A DNA stretch of 64,000 nt from Thiomicrorhabdus sp. (GTDB taxonomy: Bacteria; Pseudomonadota; Gammaproteobacteria; Thiomicrospirales; Thiomicrospiraceae): NCBI RefSeq assembly GCF_963662555.1, contig NZ_OY759719.1, positions 2,562,985 to 2,626,984 on the forward strand, written 5' to 3'. The notes beneath the pieces are model-generated. The model was not told the origin of the DNA. It searched no databases and worked only from the letters and a program-made list of their open reading frames with translations. Of the stretch, positions 56,945-64,000 are shown in pieces (within the stretch, counting starts at the first letter, position 1; each line of letters opens with the position of its first letter). Made by a program: the position numbers and the translations under genes.

Positions 56945-56946
56945 TA

Positions 56947-57023
56947 TGGTGGCTACACCGGGATTTGAACCTGGGACCCCATCATTATGAGTGATGTGCT
57001 CTAACCAGCTGAGCTATGTAGCC
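56947..57023 (-). tRNA. tRNA-Met (CAT), elongator
   Basis: 77 nt with encoded CCA. The acceptor stem is GGCTACA / TGTAGCC, with D-loop AGCTCAGCTGGTTAGAGC, anticodon loop CTCATAA and T arm GGTTCAAATCC. It matches the elongator type. It is the integration target of the retron element and lies upstream of ychF, as in other gammaproteobacteria. Confidence 0.95.
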
Positions 57024-57136
57024 AAAATGTGGGCGTATTATAAGACCTGGGTGAAATATGTCAACCTAATAGAGTGACAATTTGACACTTTTTTTACAAT
57101 CCCGCAATGCTTATCTAAGTATTTAAATACAACTTA

Positions 57137-57146
57137 CCAGGCCTGG
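57137..57146. repeat. CCAGGCCTGG palindrome, copy 13
   Basis: TTACCAGGCCTGGTAA form, intergenic, between tRNA-Met and ychF. Confidence 0.9.
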
Positions 57147-57234
57147 TAAATTATCTAAGAAAACATTTAGTAATTGGCTTAATTTATCAAATCCAATTTT
57201 GCTGTTATTGGAAGATTGAGGTTGCTCAAGGCAA

Positions 57235-57275
57235 GGTAGGAAATGCGAGCTTACGAATTGTAAGTGAGCATTTCC
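57235..57275. repeat. Dispersed hairpin repeat before ychF
   Basis: GGAAATGC-GAG-CTTAC-GAATT-GTAAG-TGA-GCATTTCC forms a near-perfect hairpin with the same plan as the modules near 43.4 and 48.8 kb. It lies in the ychF-tRNA gap (57024-57319), which also has a palindrome copy at 57137. Confidence 0.6.
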
Positions 57276-57319
57276 TTAACACAGAATAGTGTCTGCTTAG
57301 GAAGCAATAAAACTAAATT

Positions 57320-58411
57320 TTAGACGTTAAAGCGGAAATGCATTACATCGCCATCTTGAACAATGTATTCTTTACCTTCTAAACGCTGTTTACCTGCAGC
57401 TTTTGCCCCTGCATCACCTTTATTATCAATAAAATCTTGATAGGCTGTGACTTCTGCACGGATAAATCCTTTTTCAAAGTCAGTGTGAATCACACCAGCG
57501 GCTTGTGGAGCTGTTGCGCCTTTTTTGACTGTCCAAGCACGAACTTCTTTTACACCTGCTGTAAAGTAGGTTTGTAAGCCTAAAATTTCATAACCTGCAC
57601 GAATAACACGATTTAGACCTGGCTCTTCTTGACCCATCTCTTCTAAGAAATCGGCTTTGTCTTCATCATCTAATTGAGCGATTTCTTCTTCTAGTGAGGC
57701 ACAAATGGCAACCACTTTAGCGTTCTGCTCTTCTGCTAGAGCTTTTACAGAATCAAGAAGTGGGTTATTTTCAAAACCATCTTCATTAACGTTTGCGATA
57801 TACATCATTGGTTTAACCGTTAATAGATGCAAATCCCTTAATTCTTTTAACTCATCATCAGATAAGCCCATTAAGCGAACTAACTTACCTTCTTCTAACT
57901 CAGCTAAAACTTTTTGAAGCAGAGTCATACGAGCTGCTGCTTCTTTGTCGCCACTTTTGGCAATACGCTGTACTTTTTGAATGGCTTTTTCAATAGATTC
58001 CATATCAGCAAAAATCAATTCCATATTGATGATTTCAATATCAGAAATAGGATCTACTTTACCTGCAACGTGAACAATATCATCATTTTCAAAACAACGA
58101 ACAACCTGTACAATGGCATCAGTTTCGCGGATATTGGCTAAGAATTTATTACCTAACCCTTCACCCTTAGAAGCACCTTCTACAAGGCCTGCAATATCCA
58201 TAAAGTCTACTGTTGCAGACAATACTCTTTCAGGCTTAACAATGGCTGCTAACGCATCTTCACGTGCGTCTGGTACAGGCACAACACCTACGTTTGGTTC
58301 GATAGTACAAAACGGGTAGTTTGCTGATTCGATTCCTGCGTTGGTTAGTGCATTGAAAAGTGTTGATTTACCAACATTTGGTAAGCCTACGATACCGCAT
58401 TTAATTGCCAT
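57320..58411 (-). CDS. ychF: YchF/Ola1-type ATPase
   Basis: The 363-residue Obg-related protein has [18 protein letters not shown] (P-loop), [20 protein letters not shown] and a C-terminal TGS domain ending MHFRFNV. YchF binds ribosomes and hydrolyses ATP. It is at the end of the prs-rplY-pth-ychF group. Confidence 0.96.
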   Translation of the reverse strand: MAIKCGIVGLPNVGKSTLFNALTNAGIESANYPFCTIEPNVGVVPVPDAREDALAAIVKPERVLSATVDFMDIAGLVEGASKGEGLGNKFLANIRETDAIVQVVRCFENDDIVHVAGKVDPISDIEIINMELIFADMESIEKAIQKVQRIAKSGDKEAAARMTLLQKVLAELEEGKLVRLMGLSDDELKELRDLHLLTVKPMMYIANVNEDGFENNPLLDSVKALAEEQNAKVVAICASLEEEIAQLDDEDKADFLEEMGQEEPGLNRVIRAGYEILGLQTYFTAGVKEVRAWTVKKGATAPQAAGVIHTDFEKGFIRAEVTAYQDFIDNKGDAGAKAAGKQRLEGKEYIVQDGDVMHFRFNV

Positions 58412-58487
58412 GCTGTGTCTCCTAAAAACGGAATAATGAATATGGTTGACGAAACCGTTTAAAACGATTTATTTGTGTATTTTAAAC

Positions 58488-59063
58488 TTAAGATTTTGTA
58501 TGCAACTCTTGCATTGCCTTGGCCAAATCACCTTTTACCAAGTCTGGCACAACTCGGGTGGCTTCATAACTTGCGTCATCGATTAGTTGGCGATCTGCTT
58601 TTGATGGATTTTTTAAGACATAATCCACAACTAAATCTTTGTGTCCTGGGTGCCCCACCCCTAATCGCAAACGCATGAATTCTTTTCCCATTGCCGCAAT
58701 GGTGTCGCGAAGACCATTATGACCTCCATGACCACCACCAACTTTCAATTTTGCAGTTCCAGTAGGCAAATCAAGCTCATCATGAGCAACCAGAATAGAT
58801 TCAACAGGAATTTTATAGAATTTAGCTAAGGCTTGAATGGATTGGCCACTACGGTTCATAAAGGTCGTTGGCTTTAATAGCCAAAAATCTAATCCATTAG
58901 ATTGAACTCTTGCGGCTAATCCAAGAAATTTGGTTTCTGGACGAAACTCTACACCGTATTGTCTAGCAATTTCGTCCACAAACCAAAAACCGGCGTTATG
59001 TCGAGTCTGCTCATATTTTTCGCCTGGATTACCCAGACCAACAATTAATTGAACAGATGACAT
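58488..59063 (-). CDS. pth: Peptidyl-tRNA hydrolase
   Basis: The 191-residue protein has VGLGNPGEKYEQTRHNAGF with the catalytic His, KPTTFMNRSGQS and HDELDLPTG, then GGGHGGHNGLRD. It recycles peptidyl-tRNA. It is 69 bp after rplY. Confidence 0.96.
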   Translation of the reverse strand: MSSVQLIVGLGNPGEKYEQTRHNAGFWFVDEIARQYGVEFRPETKFLGLAARVQSNGLDFWLLKPTTFMNRSGQSIQALAKFYKIPVESILVAHDELDLPTGTAKLKVGGGHGGHNGLRDTIAAMGKEFMRLRLGVGHPGHKDLVVDYVLKNPSKADRQLIDDASYEATRVVPDLVKGDLAKAMQELHTKS

Positions 59064-59132
59064 AACGCCGGCTCTCTTTTACAGTAATAATTAAAGTCGT
59101 AATGGGTTTAGTTAAGCCAAACCCAAAACGAA

Positions 59133-59720
59133 TTAACCTTTACGCTTAGGCTTACCAATGTTTACAACCGCTTGGTCGTAATCTGCATTACCGTGAGATA
59201 GTGCAGTTAAGATAACGCCTTCAGGCATAACTAACTGAGAAAGACGTAGGCTTGTACCAGCATCCATTGCTGAAACATCAACGTCGATCTTAGTAGGTAA
59301 ATCTTTTGCTAAACAGCTAACTTCTACAGTAGCTTGTAAGAATGACATTAGACCACCAAGTTTCACACCAGGAGCTTTAGCTTGACCAACAAAGTTAAGA
59401 GGGACTTTCTTAGTTAGTTTGTTGTCAGTACCTGCACGCTGTAAATCGATGTGAGATACATCACCTGTAGATGGATGACGCTGAAGATCTTTAACAACAC
59501 AAGACTCTGTTTCACCACCCTTAACATCAATAGTTAATACAGCATTGAAGTTATCATTGTTTTCAAGTGCTTTCTTAACGAAGTTTTGTGCAAAAGACAC
59601 AGATACTGCATCTTTTCCAGCACCATAAATGATTGCTGGTACTTTACCCGTGTTACGAAGGCGGCGGCTCGCACCTTTCCCTTCTTCTGTACGGATTTCT
59701 GCTGTCCAATTTTGGCTCAT
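59133..59720 (-). CDS. rplY: 50S ribosomal protein L25 (CTC form)
   Basis: The 195-residue protein starts WTAEIRTEEGKGASRRLRN and has the long C-terminal TL5/CTC domain (about 95-190), so it is the two-domain form. It binds 5S rRNA. The prs-rplY gap (59721-60011) holds the terminator and no gene. Confidence 0.95.
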   Translation of the reverse strand: MSQNWTAEIRTEEGKGASRRLRNTGKVPAIIYGAGKDAVSVSFAQNFVKKALENNDNFNAVLTIDVKGGETESCVVKDLQRHPSTGDVSHIDLQRAGTDNKLTKKVPLNFVGQAKAPGVKLGGLMSFLQATVEVSCLAKDLPTKIDVDVSAMDAGTSLRLSQLVMPEGVILTALSHGNADYDQAVVNIGKPKRKG

Positions 59721-59960
59721 TTGATTTCTCCAAATATCGTAGTTTTTTAAACACTTTTATAATGGCCGGCTCTTAAAGCCTAAAAACTACTAAATTAAAA
59801 CATCTCATGTCCGCGACCAAACATGAGGGGAGCGGGCATTATACTTAAAACTCAATAATTTACCACTCTTTTTCTACTTTTTTATTCTGACTTAGTCACC
59901 TAAAAATAGACAATAGATTAAAGTACTTATTGTAGAAATTAGGCTACGAAACCTATAAAA

Positions 59961-59990
59961 CAAAAAAGCACTCATTAAGAGTGCTTTTTA
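59961..59990 (-). terminator. Rho-independent terminator after prs
   Basis: AGCACTC-ATTAA-GAGTGCT, a 7-bp perfect stem, followed on the minus strand by TTTTTTG, 22 nt after the prs stop. Confidence 0.8.
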
Positions 59991-60011
59991 AATATTGCCT
60001 GCTTGATGTGC

Positions 60012-60968
60012 TTAGTGTTTCATCAAAGCCGTAACAGATTCTTCTAGGTTGACACGTCGAATGGTCTCACCCAACATACCTGCAATAGAAACACGACGAA
60101 TTTTTGCACACGCCTTAGCTTCAGCACTCTCAGGAATTGAGTCTGTGACTACTAATTCTTTTAACACTGAATTTTGAATATTTTCAACGGCTGGCCCAGA
60201 TAATACGGCGTGAACAACATAGGCAGAAACACTTTTAGCACCACGCTCCATTAATGCGGCTGCAGCTTTACACAAAGTACCAGCTGTATCAACCATATCA
60301 TCAACAATAATACAGTCATGCCCTTCAATATCACCAATAATATTCATAACCTGAGCTACATTGGCTTTAGGACGACGCTTATCAATAATTGCCATATCGG
60401 CATTTATTGCTTTAGCTACAGCTCTAGCTCTTACAACCCCACCCATATCCGGTGAAACAACGGTGACATTATCAAGGTTATAGTTATTTTGCATATCTTC
60501 AACCAATAACGGTGAACCATAGATATTATCAACAGGAACGTTGAAGAAACCTTGAATCTGATCTGAGTGTAAATCAACTGTAACAACACGATCTGCACCT
60601 GCTGCGGTGATCATATCAGCAGCAAGACGAGCAGTAATAGGAACACGAGCAGAGTAAGGACGTCTATCTTGGCGAGCAAAACCATAGTAAGGAATTACCG
60701 CTGTAATACGAGCCGCAGAGGCACGTTTAAGAGCGTCAATCATCACCAACATTTCCATAAGATTAACTGCTGGTTCTGGTGTACAAGTTGGTTGTAATAC
60801 ATAGACATCTTGACCACGAACGGATTCTTTAATCTCGACCATGATTTCGCCATCACTAAAACGGCCTACATCAGCTTTACCTAATGGAATATCTAAATAT
60901 TGTGAGATGTTTTCTGCGAGACTGACATTTGCATTACCTGCAAAAATCATGACATTTTTGTTAGCCAT
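60012..60968 (-). CDS. prs: Ribose-phosphate pyrophosphokinase
   Basis: The 318-residue protein has [35 protein letters not shown] and the PRPP loop [12 protein letters not shown]. It makes PRPP for nucleotide and amino-acid synthesis. It lies 51 nt after tRNA-Gln, so both may share transcripts. Confidence 0.97.
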   Translation of the reverse strand: MANKNVMIFAGNANVSLAENISQYLDIPLGKADVGRFSDGEIMVEIKESVRGQDVYVLQPTCTPEPAVNLMEMLVMIDALKRASAARITAVIPYYGFARQDRRPYSARVPITARLAADMITAAGADRVVTVDLHSDQIQGFFNVPVDNIYGSPLLVEDMQNNYNLDNVTVVSPDMGGVVRARAVAKAINADMAIIDKRRPKANVAQVMNIIGDIEGHDCIIVDDMVDTAGTLCKAAAALMERGAKSVSAYVVHAVLSGPAVENIQNSVLKELVVTDSIPESAEAKACAKIRRVSIAGMLGETIRRVNLEESVTALMKH

Positions 60969-61019
60969 TTAAGGCGCTCCTGTTCGAGGAAAAAATGACT
61001 TGGGAATTCGGTAGGATAT

Positions 61020-61094
61020 TGGCAGGGCTGGCAGGATTCGAACCTGCGGTACACTGGATCAAAACCAGATGCCTTACCGCTTGGCTACAGCCCT
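61020..61094 (-). tRNA. tRNA-Gln (TTG)
   Basis: 75 nt with encoded CCA. The acceptor stem is AGGGCTG / CAGCCCT, with anticodon stem-loop CTGGT-TTTGATC-CAG, anticodon TTG and T arm GGTTCGAATCC. It sits directly upstream of prs, the usual place; lolB and ispE, usually just upstream of it, are absent. Confidence 0.95.
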
Positions 61095-61198
61095 TTAATA
61101 TCGTTGTCGTTAAAGACAGGTGCGTATTATCCATTTATTTCTTATAAGTTCAAGTCTAATTTCTTAAACTTTATAAAAAAAATCATTAATTCGACACC

Positions 61199-63112
61199 TT
61201 ACTTTACTTTTCCTAATTCCAACTCATTGATTAATTTCTGAACTCTGTCATTTTGTAAAAAATTATTGTGATATTTTTTCCATAATGATTTTGCTCGATT
61301 TATTTCTTGATTCTGCCAGTAGGCACTAACTAAATGGATAAGTACTTCGTCATCTTTTTCGATATCAAAAGCTTTTTGTAAGTAACTTATCGCTTTATCA
61401 AACTCTTTAACCTGATAATAGTACCAACCTAAACTGTCTAAAATGTAATAACTATTAGGCTCTAGCTTTAATGCTTTGTTCAACAAAATATAAGCTTGAT
61501 CAAGCTTGGTATGTCTCTCAACATAAAAATAACCAAGAGCGTTTAGGGCATCTACATCGTTATTATCAACTTTAAGAACTTTTAGCAAATTAGCCTCATA
61601 CTCTTCAAATTTTTCTAAATTGTAGAATATTAAAGATTCAGCTTTTAAAATTTCTAGATTATCAGGTTCAATTTTCAAGGCCTGTTCATATAACTTAATA
61701 GCATCTGCAGTTTTATTTTCAGCGGTATTAAAAATAGCTTTAGCTCGTAAAACCTTGACTTTATCTTTGTCATTTTTTACTTGAATGCTATTTAAAACAT
61801 CAAACGCTTTTTTAGTGTTTTTTTGTGCAAAATAAATTTCAGCTAAATGCAACTGAGAGTCTATAAGGTAATTGTCAGTTTTGACAGTTTCAAACGCTTT
61901 AATGGCTTTTTCAATTTGCCCACTTTCTTGGTACATAATGCCTAAATAGTAATAACCAACCGATTCATAAGCTTTATTTTGCGTAATTAACAGCAGATTT
62001 TTTTCTGCTTGCTCGTATTTATTTTGTTCAATTTGAATTAATGCTACAGATAGACGAGAGGTTAAAGCATTTGGCTCCACTTTTAGTATTTGTAAATAAC
62101 GCTTTTCAGCATCATCGTATCTAACTGCTTGTACTTCTAATCTAGCTACTCTCTCTTGAACTAATAGGTCATCTGGGTGTTTTTCTACATATGGCGTTAA
62201 GGCCTTAATCCCCTCTTCAGGCTGTGAATCCATTAAATAAAGTTGCGATAAAAGATGATAAAAAACAGGTAATGACTTTTCTAAATCTTCTTTGGGCAAT
62301 AACGGTTTAGCTTTCTGTAACGCAACAATACCAACGTCTGGATTTCGATACGCAGCAGAAATCATTGCCAAACCATAATAAGACGCCCACTCATCTGGGT
62401 ATTTTTGAGTTAGAGCCTGAAAAAATTCAGTACCTGATTCTTTAGAGACTGAACCAGCAACTTTGGTTGCGGTACTAACGAGCTCTTCTGAAAGAGTTTG
62501 TTTTGAGAGTTTACGATAGGTATCCCACTCTTTTAAGGCTTGGGCAACCTTATTATGTCTAAGCGTTAATAAAAAAGAAGCTCTCCAAGCAATAGCGGAA
62601 TCTGGAGCGACTTCTCGCCAAAGCAAGGTTGCTTTTTCAATATTAGGCACATTAAAAGTGCCCATGGCAATTTGAAAAGTTCTTTCAGCTAAGGCGGGAT
62701 CTTTAGTTTTTACTGCTAGAGGATATAAAACCTCGAACGCCTGACCCATTTGATTTTTTTGCACCATCATTTCAGCCGCTAAAATCTCAAACATAGTTTT
62801 AGCATCTAAATTTGGTGCATGCTGAGCAACAGGTTCTTTTGGAGCTTTATTCTCTGAGTCTGTTTTTTCAGAATTGACAATTGATGCCTTGTCTTGGGCT
62901 GAAGATTGTTCAGATGATTCTTGATTAGGTGTTAACGCACATCCAGACAAAAAAATGAAACCACCAAAAACAGCGGATAACACCATATTTCTAGTACGTA
63001 ACTTACACTGTGCCGCATTAATATTAAACTTCTGTGTATTTTTGGCTCTCAAAAACAACAGCTTTTGGTCTTTTAATCCTAGTGGATGCACTGTCTTGAA
63101 TATCCTTAACAA
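61199..63112 (-). CDS. TPR-repeat lipoprotein
   Basis: The 637-residue frame has a lipoprotein signal VLSAVFGGFIFLSGC, with about 12 tetratricopeptide repeats from residue ~120 to the end (for example SVGYYYLGIMYQESGQIEKA, DSLGWYYYQVKEFDKAISYL). The annotated start is TTG at 63112; the ATG at 62986 begins just before the hydrophobic stretch but lacks the usual basic residues, so a start between them is possible. Its relatives sit next to hemA and lolB in Pseudomonas; the function is unproven but the position suggests envelope assembly. Confidence 0.82.
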   Translation of the reverse strand: MLRIFKTVHPLGLKDQKLLFLRAKNTQKFNINAAQCKLRTRNMVLSAVFGGFIFLSGCALTPNQESSEQSSAQDKASIVNSEKTDSENKAPKEPVAQHAPNLDAKTMFEILAAEMMVQKNQMGQAFEVLYPLAVKTKDPALAERTFQIAMGTFNVPNIEKATLLWREVAPDSAIAWRASFLLTLRHNKVAQALKEWDTYRKLSKQTLSEELVSTATKVAGSVSKESGTEFFQALTQKYPDEWASYYGLAMISAAYRNPDVGIVALQKAKPLLPKEDLEKSLPVFYHLLSQLYLMDSQPEEGIKALTPYVEKHPDDLLVQERVARLEVQAVRYDDAEKRYLQILKVEPNALTSRLSVALIQIEQNKYEQAEKNLLLITQNKAYESVGYYYLGIMYQESGQIEKAIKAFETVKTDNYLIDSQLHLAEIYFAQKNTKKAFDVLNSIQVKNDKDKVKVLRAKAIFNTAENKTADAIKLYEQALKIEPDNLEILKAESLIFYNLEKFEEYEANLLKVLKVDNNDVDALNALGYFYVERHTKLDQAYILLNKALKLEPNSYYILDSLGWYYYQVKEFDKAISYLQKAFDIEKDDEVLIHLVSAYWQNQEINRAKSLWKKYHNNFLQNDRVQKLINELELGKVK

Positions 63113-63436
63113 TTACAAAATAGATAGAAATAAATAGTAGGACTTCATTCTAGGTGATTTAAAAGCAAATTTGCGAAAATCTCTTGATTTTTAAACACAA
63201 ACGAGTAGTTTATTTATCTAAAACAAGACTAACAACGTGATCAAAACCTTTGTAAAATTAAGCTTCTCAAATATCCTTAAATACCATTCTATCAATTCAA
63301 GTTTTAAAATAAGTTCATAATGCTTATTCAAATTTGCGTCAAAAACTTGCAATTTTGCGGTTTTTTTAGCAAAATTACGCCTCTTCAGTTGTAGATAAAT
63401 TCTGCCAAATATAAGTAACGGTAAAGCCCTGATTCT
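63113..63436. promoter_or_regulatory. Divergent intergenic region between the TPR gene and hemA
   Basis: 324 bp, AT-rich, between two divergently transcribed genes, so it must hold both promoters. I could not assign either with confidence. No hairpin or repeat stands out. Confidence 0.4.
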
Positions 63437-64000
63437 ATGAAACTATGTACCCTTGGCGTAAATCACGAAACGGCACCAGTCGATATCCGTGAAACAGTTT
63501 CATTTTCAAACGATGCCGCTATTCAAGCTATTCAAGAATTAAAGTCGCAAGACTTAGTTTCTGAATGCATCATTTTATCTACCTGTAACCGTACCGAACT
63601 TTACTGTATTCTCAAAGAAAGCCGCTTAGAAGATGCTGTTCACAGTTGGCTACATGATTTTTTTCAACTAGAAAATCAATCACTAACACCTTACCTATAT
63701 GTTCACCATGACTTAGAAGCTGTAAAACACATTATGCGTGTTGCCAGCGGCCTTAATTCATTAGTGCTTGGTGAACCACAAATTTTTGGCCAAATAAAAG
63801 ATGCATACAATTATGCTCATAAAGCCAATAGCATTCACCAGGTTTTAGAAAATTTATTTCAACATATATTTAAAACCGTTAAACAGGTGAGAACCGATAC
63901 CGCAATTGGTAACAGTCCTATTTCAGTTGCTTTTTCAGCTGTATCACTTTCTAAACAGTTTTTTGGCGACTTATCGGAACAAACAGCTTTATTGTTGGGT
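63437..64000 (+). CDS. hemA: Glutamyl-tRNA reductase, N-terminal part (runs off the window edge)
   Basis: The ATG at 63437 opens MKLCTLGVNHETAPVDIRE, then STCNRTELYC (active-site Cys), GLNSLVLGEPQIFGQIKDAY and RTDTAIGNSPISVAFSAV, all HemA signatures. It starts porphyrin synthesis by reducing glutamyl-tRNA. The NADPH-binding domain has just begun at the window end. Confidence 0.95.
   Translation, partial: MKLCTLGVNHETAPVDIRETVSFSNDAAIQAIQELKSQDLVSECIILSTCNRTELYCILKESRLEDAVHSWLHDFFQLENQSLTPYLYVHHDLEAVKHIMRVASGLNSLVLGEPQIFGQIKDAYNYAHKANSIHQVLENLFQHIFKTVKQVRTDTAIGNSPISVAFSAVSLSKQFFGDLSEQTALLLG

Overview
The window is a chromosome segment of a gammaproteobacterium at roughly 40% G+C by eye. The housekeeping gene order (hemA / TPR lipoprotein / tRNA-Gln / prs / rplY / pth / ychF / tRNA-Met; dapF-DUF484-xerC-hslV; ubiE-ubiJ-ubiB) and the glycogen and LPS genes would suit a Thiomicrospira/Thiomicrorhabdus/Hydrogenovibrio-type sulfur oxidiser. 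That genus-level guess is inference; only the class is well supported.

Layout. Positions 1-21,000 (minus strand) are a surface-polysaccharide locus. It has a truncated sugar-nucleotide epimerase at the edge, a YoeB-type toxin with a frameshifted antitoxin, glycosyltransferases, a Wzx flippase plus the wreck of a second one, two sulfotransferases, a beta-propeller protein, an N-acyl amino-sugar module (NeuD/PglD-like acyltransferase, WbqC, VioA-like aminotransferase, rfbA, rfbB), a complete PAPS supply and recycling set (cysD, cysN, SLC13 permease, cysC, cysQ), and fcl, gmd and glmS. Together these predict a sulfated polysaccharide containing GDP-fucose-derived and dTDP-amino-sugar residues. 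Positions 23-36 kb hold a pilin-like gene and a full glycogen cluster (glgP, glgA, glgB, malQ, GH57, glgC, glk). Positions 36-41.6 kb hold LPS inner-core genes (gmhA, hldE, pagL, kdsD, waaA). Positions 41.8-51.2 kb hold a YqhA-like protein, hslV-xerC-DUF484-dapF (minus) facing hslU-DUF971-ubiE-ubiJ-ubiB (plus); hslV and hslU have been separated, which a single inversion explains. Positions 51.2-53.1 kb hold a lipoprotein, a thioredoxin-fold protein and an unknown periplasmic protein.

The accessory highlight is a 3.6-kb element at 53.3-56.95 kb, inserted at the 3' end of tRNA-Met. It is bounded by a ~65-bp imperfect duplication of the tRNA tail plus terminator, carries short AATACCGTT repeats at both ends and contains a degraded tyrosine integrase. 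Its cargo, all on the minus strand, is a PD-(D/E)xK-like protein, a promoter with a perfect palindromic operator, a structured candidate msr-msd RNA with matching a1/a2 repeats, a 52-aa small ORF, an XRE-type HTH protein and a retron reverse transcriptase (NAxxH, YVDD and VTG motifs). This looks like an intact retron, probably an anti-phage system, in an element that can no longer move by its own integrase.

A second genome-scale signal is a palindrome, CCAGGCCTGG (often TACCAGGCCTGGTA), present 13 times exactly in coding and intergenic DNA, far above chance. Dispersed hairpin repeats with a conserved core and a small repeat inserted in frame in the epimerase gene are further structure not explained by genes.
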